DNA of 64,000 bases from Flexithrix dorotheae DSM 6795 (GCF_000379765.1 NZ_KB903431.1:573788-637787), one strand, 5' to 3'; numbered from the stretch's first letter, positions 1 through 9,216 are shown. The notes: a model not told the origin generated them from the letters alone. Made by a program: numbers and translations.

Positions 1-666
1 TCGTTTTGGTAGTAATTTTCACTTGTCATATTTCCAGATGTTGTTATAATCTTAAAAAAGTTTTTATCCTTTTAAAAAGACCTTTTGTTTTTCATTTTCA
101 TATTCCATTCACTTCTAATATAAAAAAAAAGTTTCAAGAAAATTCAATTTAGTTAAAATAATATAAATGGAGTAAGAAATCGTTCGGGATTTCTGGCCTT
201 TTGTGCCCGGGAACGATTGCATATTTATTTCCATTGCAATATATATATTCTTTTAGATTTTTAAATTTATTTCTGATAAATTTTAATTTAGACCTTTATC
301 TCCAAAGGGGATTCTGTCACTTCTGGGGCGATTTTTTTTGTCTTCATCACATGATTTCCAAGTAATCCTTTAGCTTCAATTAATGCCATTCCAAATCACA
401 TTTCTGAACCTTGACCTCCATTCTTCTAATTTATTAAACTTCTAATTGGAAGACTGGATGGCATGAATTGGAAAAACCGGAATTATTTCAAAAATGATTG
501 GTTAAACGGAATTTTAATAATAAGGCAAAAAGTAATCGGGAAGGGTGGAGTTTTGGGAAAATTGAAAGAGTATTTTGAAATGTTGTGAATTTTAATTTTT
601 ATTACCAAAGCATGTTTTCCTAAGTGAAAAAGTGCCTTGAGATTAAAATAAAGGGATTTGTCTGGG
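1..666. other. Intergenic region upstream of the propeller sensor kinase
   Basis: This AT-rich leader holds no credible gene. A minus-strand reading frame at 483-770 crosses into the signal-peptide region of the kinase and has unremarkable, Lys/Ile/Phe-rich composition, so I reject it. The one structured element is an imperfect hairpin at 178-218, listed separately. Any promoter for the kinase should lie here, but I could not find a clear TAnnTTTG element near the start. Confidence 0.5.
178..218. other. Imperfect hairpin of unknown role
   Basis: The arms aatcgttc (178-185) and gaacgatt (211-218) are perfectly complementary. The stem continues as ggg (186-188) with ccc (206-208), leaving a two-base bulge. 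The loop is about 17 nt. No T-tract follows directly on either strand, so it is a weak candidate for a terminator. It could be a small-RNA stem or the end of an upstream transcript. Confidence 0.3.
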
Positions 667-3600
667 ATGTTTAGATTTATTTTTGCGTATTTGTGTATTT
701 CAATATTATTCCTTTCCGGAAATGCACAAACCATATTTTCACCAAGTTTTCGATTCAGTGTTTTGGCCATTGAGGATGGTTTGTCCCACGGGAATGTAAA
801 TGATATTCTTCAGGACCATATAGGATTTATGTGGTTTGCTACCGATAATGGCTTAAACAAATATGATGGAAAAAAATTTGTGGTCTATAAAAGTAATGGA
901 AATGAAAAAGGCTCACTTAGTGATGATTTTATTAATACCATTTTCGAAGATAGTAAGCATAACCTTTGGGTAGGTACGAATACTGGTGGGGTAAATTTAT
1001 ACAACAGGGCAAAAGATACATTCAGGAACTTTAAATTTGAACAAGCGAATCCAATTGCAAAAGGCAGTAATACTATTCGGTGTTTTTATGAAGATAAAAA
1101 TGGCAGAATATGGATTGGAACCAATTTCTCCGGACTTTATTATTACGCCCCAGAAACTGATCGGTTGGTAAAGGTAAGCCTGCAGGTAATTTCGGAAAAA
1201 GATTTATACAGGTATTATGTAAGCGATATCATTGAAGATGAAGCTGGTAATTTAGCTATTGGAATCTTTGGTAATGGGTTGCTTTTGTTAAATCCCGAAA
1301 CCAAAATGACCAAACACTTTGTGCATAATCCCACTGATCCCGGAAGTGTTTCCCACAATAAAGTTTATGCTTTAATTTATGATAAAAAAGGGAGGTTTTG
1401 GGTAGGAACAGTAGGAGGCGGTTTATGCCTTTTTGATCCCGAAAGTGCTTCATTTGAGCAAGTACTTTTGGCCAATGAACAATATCCATACAGCGGTTTA
1501 TCGGAAGTTTTGGACATTGCCATTGAAAGTAATGGAAAACTCTGGATTGGTACTGATGGGGCAGGTGTGGTTATTTATGATCCGGAAACAAAAAAAGCGA
1601 CTTCATACAGTTCGGCTTACAGCAATTACCTCCACGGCTTGAATGGAGATGTCATTCGCTCTGTTTATCGCGATAACCTTGGTCGAATGTGGACCGGGGC
1701 CTATAATTCTGGAGTGAGTTTTTGGGATCCCTACAAATTTAAATTCGAGCATTATAAAAATATACCCTTCAATACTAAAAGCCTTAGTAATAATAATGTT
1801 AAAATTATTGCTGATGGTGGAAATAATAAGGTTTGGATTTCCACAGATGGGGGAGGGCTAAATCTTTTCGATATTAAATCCAGGACTTTTGAAAAACTCC
1901 GTCATGAAAAGGGTAAAAAAAACACTCTCCCTAATAATAAAACTATTGCCTTGGTAAGTGAGCCTGGAAAAGGACTCTGGATTGGAAACTGGAGTGGAGG
2001 CATAAGTTATTATGACTTAAAAAACGAGAAATTCAAATTTTTCAGGCATGATCCACAGAAGGCAAATTCTCTTTCCCACGATAATGTAATGGAGCTTTTA
2101 AAGGACAGAGATGGTAATCTTTGGGCAGGTACCATGGGTGGTGGATTAAATCTATTTAATGAATCTACAGAAAGCTTTGAACATTTTAAAAACAATCCTC
2201 AAGAACCCACCACAATTTGTAGTGATTTTATATGGGCGATTACCGAATCTCAAAATGGTGAATTATGGATTGGTACTTTCGATGGATTAAGTAGAATGGA
2301 TAAAAAGACCAGGGCTTTTAAGTCTTACTTGAGCGATCCTCAGGATTCCACTTCTCTTAAAAAGGGGTTTATTTTTTCCATTGTTGAAGATTCAAAAAAC
2401 CGGCTTTGGGTGGGCAGCTATGGAGGGGGCCTGCATTTATATAATCGTGAAAACGATAATTTTTTTCAGATGGATCAATTGGAGAGTTTTCCATTTGAAA
2501 TTATTTATCAAATTCAGGAAGATGACAATGGGGACTTGTGGATGAGTACGGAAAAAGGACTTGTGCGTGTGCAGATTGAAGATTGTTCCACTTGTGAACC
2601 CATTCCCTTTTCTTTTAAAACTAAATTATATACAGAAGCAGATGGACTTCAGGGAAGGCAGTTTAGTCGGGGATCTTCTTTTAAAAATGAGGATGGTATT
2701 ATTTTTTTTGGAGGGATAAATGGATTTAATTTTTTCCACCCTGATCAGATCAAGGAAAATAAGCACATTTCTTCTGTAGTAATTACCGGTTTTCAACTAT
2801 TTTATCAATCCGTTGCTACCAGTGAAAACTCATTAATACAATCCAATATCAATCATTTAAAGTCCATAGAGCTGGACCACACCCAGAATGTGTTTAGCAT
2901 TGAATTTTCAGCCTTAGATTTTACCAATCCGGATAATAATAATTATGCTTTCAAATTAGAGAATTTTGATCAGAGCTGGCATCAGGTTAAGGGACAAAAT
3001 AAGGCTTTTTATACCAATCTGGATCCCGGGATCTATGAGTTTAAAGTGAAAGGATCTAATAACGATAATGTCTGGAATGAGGAACCTGTTAGTCTAAAAC
3101 TAAATATTACCACTCCATGGTGGCGCTCCAAATTGTTTTATGGATTTTTGGCTATTTTTCCCATTTTGTCCGGAGCTGTTTTTTATTTCTTAAGAGTTCG
3201 TTTTCTGAGAGACAGGAGCAGGAGACTGGATGAGATGGTAATACAAAGAACCAGAGAATTAGAACAAAAGTCGGTGGAAATTGAAAGTAAAAATCAACTT
3301 TTATTCAGTCAAAAAAATGAAATTTCGGTTCAAAATGAAAAACTCATAGCCCAACAAACTGAATTAGAAAGAAGTAATAATGAACTAAAGAAAACGCTGG
3401 AAAAACTGAAGAAAGCCCAAGCCAATCTGGTGGAATCCGAAAAGCTGGTTTCCCTGGGTATGATTTCAGCAGGGATTGCTCACGAAATTAATAATCCCAT
3501 AAATTATATCAATTCTGGGATTGTCGGATTGAAAAAAGCTATTGGGAAAATTACCATTCTTTTAGCTGAATATGATAAAATAACTCCTGAAAATTGTGAA

Positions 3601-4230
3601 GAAAAATTGGTGGTAATCCAGAATTTGAAGAATAGTGTGAAATATAAGGAAATGATTTCCACTACCCTTAAAGTAGCCAATAATATTATTTCTGGAGCTC
3701 AAAGGACTAGCGAAATTGTAAAGAGCCTGAAGGGTTACTCCAGGCAGGATGCTGGTGATTTAAAGGATATTGATATTCATGAGGAATTAGAAGCCACTTT
3801 ATTGCTTTTACAACATCAGTTAAAAGGTAAGATTGAAATCCAAAAGGAATTTCAAAAAATACCAAGAGTAAAGGGTTTTCCAGGAAGAATAAACCAGGTG
3901 TTTATGAATCTGATTTCCAATTCAATTCAGTCCATTTCTAATAAGGGAAAAGTATCAATTAAAACAGAGGCAAATTCAAAATATGTAATGGTTTCTATTA
4001 GCGATACTGGCAAAGGCATGTCTCCTGATACCATGAAAAAGATTTTTGAACCCTTTTATACCACCAAGGAGGTAGGCCAGGGGACCGGCTTAGGATTATC
4101 TATTACCCTTAATATTATTAAACAACACCATGGTAAGATAGAAGTGGAAAGTGAACCGGGCATGGGTACAACTTTTAAAATATTCTTACCACTGAACCAA
4201 CTGCCTCCAGCTACCGAATTTCAAAATTGA
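667..4230 (+). CDS. Propeller (Reg_prop/Y_Y_Y) sensor histidine kinase
   Basis: This is a large inner-membrane sensor kinase of the family related to hybrid two-component polysaccharide sensors. After a signal peptide (residues 1-22) there are about 650 residues of Reg_prop-type propeller repeats, with motifs such as GLSHGNVNDILQD and many xxLWIGT units. A Y_Y_Y domain follows (about 755-820), then a transmembrane helix (822-843) and a coiled coil (850-920). The dimerisation box AHEINNPINYI contains the likely phosphorylated His939. The ATPase domain has DTGKGMS at about 1113 and GQGTGLGLSI. Unlike full hybrid sensors it ends after the kinase domain and has no receiver or AraC-type output, so a separate response regulator is needed; none is adjacent. 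The ATG at 667 gives a proper signal peptide and is preferred over a TTG three codons upstream. The last 20 bp overlap the convergent TonB-domain gene. The ligand is unknown. Confidence 0.9.
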   Translation: MFRFIFAYLCISILFLSGNAQTIFSPSFRFSVLAIEDGLSHGNVNDILQDHIGFMWFATDNGLNKYDGKKFVVYKSNGNEKGSLSDDFINTIFEDSKHNLWVGTNTGGVNLYNRAKDTFRNFKFEQANPIAKGSNTIRCFYEDKNGRIWIGTNFSGLYYYAPETDRLVKVSLQVISEKDLYRYYVSDIIEDEAGNLAIGIFGNGLLLLNPETKMTKHFVHNPTDPGSVSHNKVYALIYDKKGRFWVGTVGGGLCLFDPESASFEQVLLANEQYPYSGLSEVLDIAIESNGKLWIGTDGAGVVIYDPETKKATSYSSAYSNYLHGLNGDVIRSVYRDNLGRMWTGAYNSGVSFWDPYKFKFEHYKNIPFNTKSLSNNNVKIIADGGNNKVWISTDGGGLNLFDIKSRTFEKLRHEKGKKNTLPNNKTIALVSEPGKGLWIGNWSGGISYYDLKNEKFKFFRHDPQKANSLSHDNVMELLKDRDGNLWAGTMGGGLNLFNESTESFEHFKNNPQEPTTICSDFIWAITESQNGELWIGTFDGLSRMDKKTRAFKSYLSDPQDSTSLKKGFIFSIVEDSKNRLWVGSYGGGLHLYNRENDNFFQMDQLESFPFEIIYQIQEDDNGDLWMSTEKGLVRVQIEDCSTCEPIPFSFKTKLYTEADGLQGRQFSRGSSFKNEDGIIFFGGINGFNFFHPDQIKENKHISSVVITGFQLFYQSVATSENSLIQSNINHLKSIELDHTQNVFSIEFSALDFTNPDNNNYAFKLENFDQSWHQVKGQNKAFYTNLDPGIYEFKVKGSNNDNVWNEEPVSLKLNITTPWWRSKLFYGFLAIFPILSGAVFYFLRVRFLRDRSRRLDEMVIQRTRELEQKSVEIESKNQLLFSQKNEISVQNEKLIAQQTELERSNNELKKTLEKLKKAQANLVESEKLVSLGMISAGIAHEINNPINYINSGIVGLKKAIGKITILLAEYDKITPENCEEKLVVIQNLKNSVKYKEMISTTLKVANNIISGAQRTSEIVKSLKGYSRQDAGDLKDIDIHEELEATLLLLQHQLKGKIEIQKEFQKIPRVKGFPGRINQVFMNLISNSIQSISNKGKVSIKTEANSKYVMVSISDTGKGMSPDTMKKIFEPFYTTKEVGQGTGLGLSITLNIIKQHHGKIEVESEPGMGTTFKIFLPLNQLPPATEFQN

Positions 4231-4906
4231 CAGTCATAATAATTCTTGATTTATAAGGCTGCCCATTTACTGTAGCGGGATTCCATCTTGGCATTACACT
4301 GATCGCCCGAATTGCCTCAGCATCCAATTTTGGTGTCAGGCCTTTAATTACTTTCATTCTTTCTGGTTTTCCAGCTTCGTTTATCCAGACTTCCACCTTT
4401 ACCACATCTTTTTTAACATCTTTTAGTTCTTCTTCAGAAAATTTAATGGATTTTTCAAAATAATTGAACAGGCTTTCCCAACCACCTACTGGTCTGGCCT
4501 GTGTTTTAGTGTCTTTGATTATTTCCACTTCTTCCATGTTGGGAATCTCCTTTTGGGTAGTGGGCACCTTGTTTTCAACAGTTTTGGGTGGGATAGAAAT
4601 TTTTGAAGAAATGCTGTCCTCTTCCTCTTTTATTGGTTCCTTGGGGACGGCATTTGTCTGAATCTCTTCTTTCACAGGTTCTATTTCCGTCTGTTTGAAA
4701 AAGGGAAAAATTGTAGGGTTAAAGTATCCGACAGCAATAAACACTGGAAGTAGAAAAATGATGAATGACATGATCACCTTATACTTCATCCTTTTTTGGG
4801 ATAATAGTTTATTCTGCTTCATTATGATATCCTCAAAATCCCGAAATTTTTCCAGGTTTTGATCAGAAACTTTATTTTCTGAAAATGTAATATTATACTT
4901 TTTCAT
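4211..4906 (-). CDS. Membrane-anchored TonB C-terminal domain protein, sigma-factor partner
   Basis: The protein (231 residues) has a charged N-terminal segment of about 43 residues, one membrane helix (about 44-62), a Pro/Glu/Lys-rich periplasmic linker and a TonB C-terminal domain. The last part carries the typical EAIRAI..MPRWNPATVNGQP pattern. TonB-type domains contact outer-membrane transporters. The ATG at 4906 is chosen over an upstream GTG at 4939. It lies just downstream of an ECF sigma gene in the same direction and is probably co-transcribed with it. The cytoplasmic tail is longer than usual for TonB, which raises the possibility that it binds the sigma factor; that is inference. 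A plain energy transducer is the alternative. Confidence 0.75.
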   Translation of the reverse strand: MKKYNITFSENKVSDQNLEKFRDFEDIIMKQNKLLSQKRMKYKVIMSFIIFLLPVFIAVGYFNPTIFPFFKQTEIEPVKEEIQTNAVPKEPIKEEEDSISSKISIPPKTVENKVPTTQKEIPNMEEVEIIKDTKTQARPVGGWESLFNYFEKSIKFSEEELKDVKKDVVKVEVWINEAGKPERMKVIKGLTPKLDAEAIRAISVMPRWNPATVNGQPYKSRIIMTVNFEIR

Positions 4907-4976
4907 AATTGTGTGCACCTGAGCATGGTGTTCAGGCACATTCAGTGCTTAAATTATTTTTAAAAAGAGATAAAAA

Positions 4977-5591
4977 TCAATCCCATAAATCTTTAATTTT
5001 TTTAATCAATCTGTGCACTCTTACCTTAGCTGCAGATTCTGAAATATTAAGGATTTGGCTGATGTCCTTAAAAGAGGCATCGGTAAAATACCTCAATTCA
5101 ATAATCTGGATTTCTTTTGGTGATAGTTTTTGTAAAATATTAGAAAGCTTTTCTTTAAAATATTCGAGGTTTTCATCTGGTTTGGCTACTTTTAATTGCT
5201 GGATCAAAGTTTCATCCAATACCACTTTTCTTTGTTTTTTATTTTTCCTGTAAAACTGGTTTACTTCATTAATGGCAATCCTGAACAGCCAGGCAGAAAA
5301 AGGTAGTTTTTGATGTCTGTATTTCGATAAATTGGTCAGGGCCTTAAGAAAAACCTGTGAACTTAAATCGGAGGTAAGTTCGTATTCACCCACTCTGTTG
5401 AAAATGAACTGAAAGATTTGCTTAAAATATCTTTGATATAAAACCCTGAACTTTTTGGTGTCCTTTTTAGCCGCCTCCACCAGTAAAGCTTCCTGCGTAA
5501 GTTCGTCTTCGGATATTTCCCGATAGCCGATGCTTTTTCCAAAAGTTAAAGGTGGGGAATGGGTCATTTTAATCCATAAATTATCTTTCAT
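4977..5591 (-). CDS. ECF-type RNA polymerase sigma factor
   Basis: This 204-residue protein has the two-domain layout of extracytoplasmic-function sigma factors. Region 2 spans about residues 45-115, with YQRYFKQIFQFIFNRVG and the W-L-F-R-I-A-I-N-E motif. Region 4 spans about 148-200, with LSPKEIQIIELRYF followed by the helix-turn-helix FKDISQILNISESAAKVRVH. It would direct RNA polymerase to a small regulon. The next gene downstream encodes a membrane protein with a TonB domain, the kind of position often taken by an anti-sigma factor. The ATG at 5591 is used; another ATG at 5567 is possible because the first 30 residues are poorly conserved in type. The target genes cannot be told from the sequence. 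Confidence 0.88.
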   Translation of the reverse strand: MKDNLWIKMTHSPPLTFGKSIGYREISEDELTQEALLVEAAKKDTKKFRVLYQRYFKQIFQFIFNRVGEYELTSDLSSQVFLKALTNLSKYRHQKLPFSAWLFRIAINEVNQFYRKNKKQRKVVLDETLIQQLKVAKPDENLEYFKEKLSNILQKLSPKEIQIIELRYFTDASFKDISQILNISESAAKVRVHRLIKKIKDLWD

Positions 5592-5761
5592 ATTTTGTTT
5601 ACTTTAACCATAATACCCAAATACTAAATTGGTTACATTTTCTTAAAAATAATAATATCTGAGAAAAATCAGGAGAGGGGAGTTTGGGTGAAATTTTCGG
5701 TATGGTGCTGAAAATTCGAGAAAGGATTTATTCATCCCGAGGAATTCACCGTATTAAAAAA

Positions 5762-6796
5762 TCAATAATTATTTCGCCAAAACTTATTGTAATCTTCTCG
5801 AGTGAAAATACCAACCGGGCCTTCATAAATTCCTCCATTATGTCCAATATCTTTTACCCTTACTGCAATCACATTCCACTCTTCTTCTTTGAGAAATTCG
5901 GTTTTTATGGCATAAGCCCTCAATTTTGAATATGAAGTACTTTTTCCAAAACTCCGAAAATCGTTTGTAGACCCTATGAAATTTCCGTTTACGTAAGTCT
6001 GGTCAAAATCATCAATTTTTCCTAAAACCAGAATCAGTTCCTTATCTTTTAGCCCTTTAGGCAGATAGAATTTTTTTCTATACCAGCCATACCCATCGTA
6101 ATGCCTCCCTATCTGGAATTCCCAAAGCAGAGGCACCATTACATTATCCCAGTCGTGGTCATCATAAATATAATTTTTGTATTCGTGATTATCCCCTTTT
6201 TTAAAGGACCAGATGCCTTCCAGTTTTATGGAAAATTCTACCATATTGGGGTTTGTATAAATTCCAATTTTTCCACGGATAATTCCTCCATCAAGCAGCC
6301 TGTCATACACCCGAACAGCAATTACATTATTTCCTTCGAAATTGATGAATTCTTCCGGGATTCTGTATACCCTTAGGGCGTGGAAGGCGGTTTTGGAATG
6401 TGGGGGAAAAGAACCTGAAAATCCAATTAAATGGCCATTTATATAAATTTCATCGGCATCATCAATGTAGCCCATCATAAGCAGGTAATTTTCAGCTCTC
6501 TTTAAGTTGAGACCATCAAAGTGCTTGCGGTACCAGGCAAAACCATCATAGCCGTGATAGCCCTGAGATTCCCAGGAGGAAGGCACGCTTATTCCCTCCC
6601 AACTGAGATCATTATAATTTGGTTTGGACCAGTTTTCACTGTCACCAATTGAAAATTTCCATACCCCTTCAAGGGCAAGAAGTTCTTTATAATTTTGGGC
6701 TGATACCTTTCCTGCATTTGATATGAAAAGTAATAATACCATTACAAACTGAAATGGTATTATCATTTTAAACGTGTTTGCTCCTTTCCTAATCAT
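5762..6796 (-). CDS. Secreted protein with two tandem GH2-type jelly-roll domains
   Basis: The protein has 344 residues. A signal peptide (about 1-34, ending VSAQ) is followed by two internally similar domains of about 145 residues (about 40-183 and 190-335). Both start LEG[VI]W.F, contain HYDGYGWYRK or GYDGFAWYRK, then IDD.D..Y[IV]NG..IG, and end with NVIAVRV and GIYT/GIFT. This is the sugar-binding beta-sandwich seen at the N-terminus of family 2 glycoside hydrolases. No catalytic TIM barrel is present, so it is unlikely to hydrolyse sugars itself and may bind glycans. An internal ATG at 6766 is an alternative start that also keeps the signal peptide. The gene stands alone between two short intergenic gaps. 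Confidence 0.8.
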   Translation of the reverse strand: MIRKGANTFKMIIPFQFVMVLLLFISNAGKVSAQNYKELLALEGVWKFSIGDSENWSKPNYNDLSWEGISVPSSWESQGYHGYDGFAWYRKHFDGLNLKRAENYLLMMGYIDDADEIYINGHLIGFSGSFPPHSKTAFHALRVYRIPEEFINFEGNNVIAVRVYDRLLDGGIIRGKIGIYTNPNMVEFSIKLEGIWSFKKGDNHEYKNYIYDDHDWDNVMVPLLWEFQIGRHYDGYGWYRKKFYLPKGLKDKELILVLGKIDDFDQTYVNGNFIGSTNDFRSFGKSTSYSKLRAYAIKTEFLKEEEWNVIAVRVKDIGHNGGIYEGPVGIFTREDYNKFWRNNY

Positions 6797-6901
6797 CTAC
6801 ACAATTTAAGTTATACCTTTAATATTTAAGTATAAACCCGGTGTTTATTGGGTAATCATCCTTTTCAAAACTGAAAATTAAGGTTACAAACCCATTAAAA
6901 C

Positions 6902-6931
6902 AAAAAAAGAAATGGCTTCTAAAAGAAGGCA
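6902..6931 (-). terminator. Probable intrinsic terminator of the retropepsin-like gene
   Basis: On the minus strand the stem (tggcttct 6913-6920 with agaaggca 6924-6931, one mismatch) is followed by a run of T residues, seen as A at 6902-6908 on the plus strand. It sits 40 bp beyond the stop codon at 6972. Confidence 0.45.
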
Positions 6932-6971
6932 CCTCTATTTAAAAGTACGAATGTGTATAATTACCTAATCT

Positions 6972-7559
6972 TTATTTTTTATCTCTTTTTACCAAGGCGA
7001 CTACACGACTTTCATAATCAATTTTAAATCGATAGCCAATCATTATATCTGAGCCAATGATTCCTGAAATCTTTATTCCGGTAGTTTTTTGCATGGAATA
7101 AATCACATTGGATAAATCGTAGCTCATAAATCTGGCAAAAATTCTCTGAGAACCAAGCTGGAAATCAACATCTTTAGCTAATAAAATATCAGTAGAGGTG
7201 CCACCAAATCCGGATACTCTCAGCACTTGTCGTTTCTCCACTTTGGTGTTAAATTTATACTTTTTGGCATCTTTTAAATTCAGAATGGTCATATCTGAGC
7301 CTGTGTCTAAGAGAAAGTAGGCCTTTTTCCCATTCAGTACTCCTTCAATTACGGGTTTTCTTTGTAAGTCAATAATTTTTAAAATTTCGTATTCATCGTC
7401 TGTAGAGGTTGTATTTGAACACAATAATAGTACAGTTGCGACTAAAGTAAGTATGGATTTCACGGCAGTAGATTTTTGGTTTATAATTTTTAACCAGTTA
7501 GTGAAATAATGGTAGTGGTTGCCAATGTTTTCTTTGATTGTTGTCGCAAGAAAAAGCAA
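6972..7559 (-). CDS. Retropepsin-like aspartic protease, membrane-associated or exported
   Basis: The fold is a single-domain pepsin-like protease. FLLDTGSDMTIL carries the catalytic Asp85-Thr-Gly triad, GFGGTSTD resembles the flap region, and GIIGSDIM..YRFKIDY is the typical C-terminal hydrophobic-Gly element. Such proteins act as dimers. The N-terminus is uncertain. From the ATG at 7559 there are 32 atypical residues before a hydrophobic stretch ending LLLC. A GTG at 7463 would start directly with VKSILTLVATVLLLC, a short export signal possibly of lipoprotein type, and fits better biologically. A TACATTTG box on the minus strand (7640-7647) could be a -7 element, but no matching -33 box is visible. 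The substrate is unknown. Confidence 0.78.
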   Translation of the reverse strand: MLFLATTIKENIGNHYHYFTNWLKIINQKSTAVKSILTLVATVLLLCSNTTSTDDEYEILKIIDLQRKPVIEGVLNGKKAYFLLDTGSDMTILNLKDAKKYKFNTKVEKRQVLRVSGFGGTSTDILLAKDVDFQLGSQRIFARFMSYDLSNVIYSMQKTTGIKISGIIGSDIMIGYRFKIDYESRVVALVKRDKK

Positions 7560-7877
7560 GGTGATCAGTCTACAACTACTAAGGCAATGTTTTCATAACT
7601 GGTCTTAAAAGACCTTCACCTTTGCTTTATCCTATGATACAAATGTAGAGTGGAAGGTAAAGTTAATTGTCATGTTTAAGTAAAGAGTTGTCATAAATTG
7701 TCATCAAAAGTGGAATAATGCAATTTTGTAGAATTAACCAGGGGAAAGGCAGTTCTGAACCACTTATTTGTTTCTTCAACTTTAAAATTTGCCATTGGAG
7801 ATGCGGTTAAAATGCGTAAATTTCACTTTCTTTGGCACTGCAACACATTTTATTAAACTAAACACTACATTTCTCCA
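7560..7877. other. Divergent intergenic region with a short palindrome
   Basis: This region lies between the minus-strand protease and the plus-strand DUF819 gene and must hold promoters for both. It contains the 14-bp perfect palindrome ggtcttaaaagacc (7601-7614) and TACATTTG on the minus strand (7640-7647). I see no RNA gene or small coding region; a minus-strand frame at 7782-7985 overlaps the DUF819 start and is rejected. Confidence 0.4.
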
Positions 7878-9134
7878 ATGGAAGAAAAAGCATTCTTTAC
7901 TAATGATGCAATTGTGCTGGGAATCCTGATGATTATTCTGGCCTTTGTATTCATAACCTCTACCAGCGAAAAAAGAGGATGGCAAATTTTTTACAGGTAT
8001 TTCCCACCAGTTCTGGCCTGTTACTTTTTTCCAGCTATTTTCAATTCATTTGGCATTATTTCAGGTGAAGCTTCCAACCTGTATTTTGTGTCCACCAGAT
8101 ATTTATTGCCTGCCTGTTTAGTCCTGCTTTGTATCAGTATTGATCTTAAAGGAATAATAAATCTTGGCCCCAAATCACTGATTATGTTTTTTGCTGCCAC
8201 AGGTGGAATTGTGGTTGGCGGCCCAATAGCTATAATTATAGTTTCTACCTTTGCTCCGGATTTAGTGGGTGGGGAAGGATCTGATGCCGTTTGGAGAGGT
8301 TTAGCTACAGTGGCAGGAAGCTGGATTGGAGGAGGAGCCAATCAGGCAGCCATGAAGGAAATTTATGGTGCAAGTGAAGATTTATTTGCCTCTATGTTGT
8401 TGGTTGATATTATCGTAGGAAATATTTGGCTGGGGTTTTTGCTCTATGGAGCTACAATTTCAGGGAAAATTGACAATTGGCTTAAGGCAGATTCTTCTGC
8501 CATTGATGATTTAAAAAATAAGGTAGAAAATTACAGGGCCAGCATTTCCAAAATGCCTACTTTGAAAGATACAATGCTGGTTCTGGCTGCCGGATTTGGA
8601 GCTACAGCCCTAGCACACTGGGGATCAGACCTGATTACTCCTTTTATGGAACAATATGAAGATACTTTAAGGGAATTAAAATTAACATCACTGGCTTCCG
8701 GGTTTTTCTGGCTGGTGGTATTAGCCACTACTATTGGGCTGTTTTTCTCTTTTACTCCGGTTAAAAAACTGGAAGGAGTGGGAGCTTCCAGAATTGGAAG
8801 TGTGTTTATTTATGTATTGGTGGCTTCCATTGGAATGAAAATGAACATCTTTGAAATATTTGATAATCTTGGATTATTTGCTATTGGCATTATCTGGATG
8901 TTGATTCATGTAAGTGTTTTGTTAATTACAGCAAAACTGGTGAAAGCGCCCTTCTTTTTTGTGGCAGTGGGAAGTCAGGCCAACGTAGGTGGAGCGGCTT
9001 CGGCCCCTGTAGTGGCAGCCGCTTTTAGTCCGGCCCTTGCTCCTGTAGGTATTTTAATGGCAGTAATGGGATATGCCTTGGGAACTTATGGTGCCATTGT
9101 TTGCGCCACACTCATGCAGACTGTAGCCCCATAA
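7878..9134 (+). CDS. DUF819 family integral membrane protein
   Basis: The 418-residue protein is almost entirely hydrophobic, with about ten to twelve membrane helices. It shows the glycine-rich signatures of the DUF819 (YjcL-like) family: VAGSWIGGGANQAAMKE in the first half and VGSQANVGGAASAPVVAA in the second. These two similar G-G-A-N/N-V-G-G-A segments suggest an internal repeat as in many secondary transporters. The family has no settled substrate. A more hydrophilic loop (about residues 205-230) separates the halves. The ATG at 7878 gives the first helix directly. It is followed on the same strand by SelW-like and RidA genes, so a loose operon is possible. It is probably a transporter, but that is inference. 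Confidence 0.85.
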   Translation: MEEKAFFTNDAIVLGILMIILAFVFITSTSEKRGWQIFYRYFPPVLACYFFPAIFNSFGIISGEASNLYFVSTRYLLPACLVLLCISIDLKGIINLGPKSLIMFFAATGGIVVGGPIAIIIVSTFAPDLVGGEGSDAVWRGLATVAGSWIGGGANQAAMKEIYGASEDLFASMLLVDIIVGNIWLGFLLYGATISGKIDNWLKADSSAIDDLKNKVENYRASISKMPTLKDTMLVLAAGFGATALAHWGSDLITPFMEQYEDTLRELKLTSLASGFFWLVVLATTIGLFFSFTPVKKLEGVGASRIGSVFIYVLVASIGMKMNIFEIFDNLGLFAIGIIWMLIHVSVLLITAKLVKAPFFFVAVGSQANVGGAASAPVVAAAFSPALAPVGILMAVMGYALGTYGAIVCATLMQTVAP

Positions 9135-9216
9135 ATGCTTCCAATTTGTTTTTTGATAATTTTTCCCGAATTTAAATCCTTTCATTTCTATTAATCAAAT
9201 CCGGATAAATCATAGC

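Noticed and set aside
483-770. Minus-strand reading frame of 95 codons at the start of the window
   Set aside because: It overlaps the signal-peptide part of the sensor kinase gene, has low-complexity Lys/Ile/Phe composition and no domain features.
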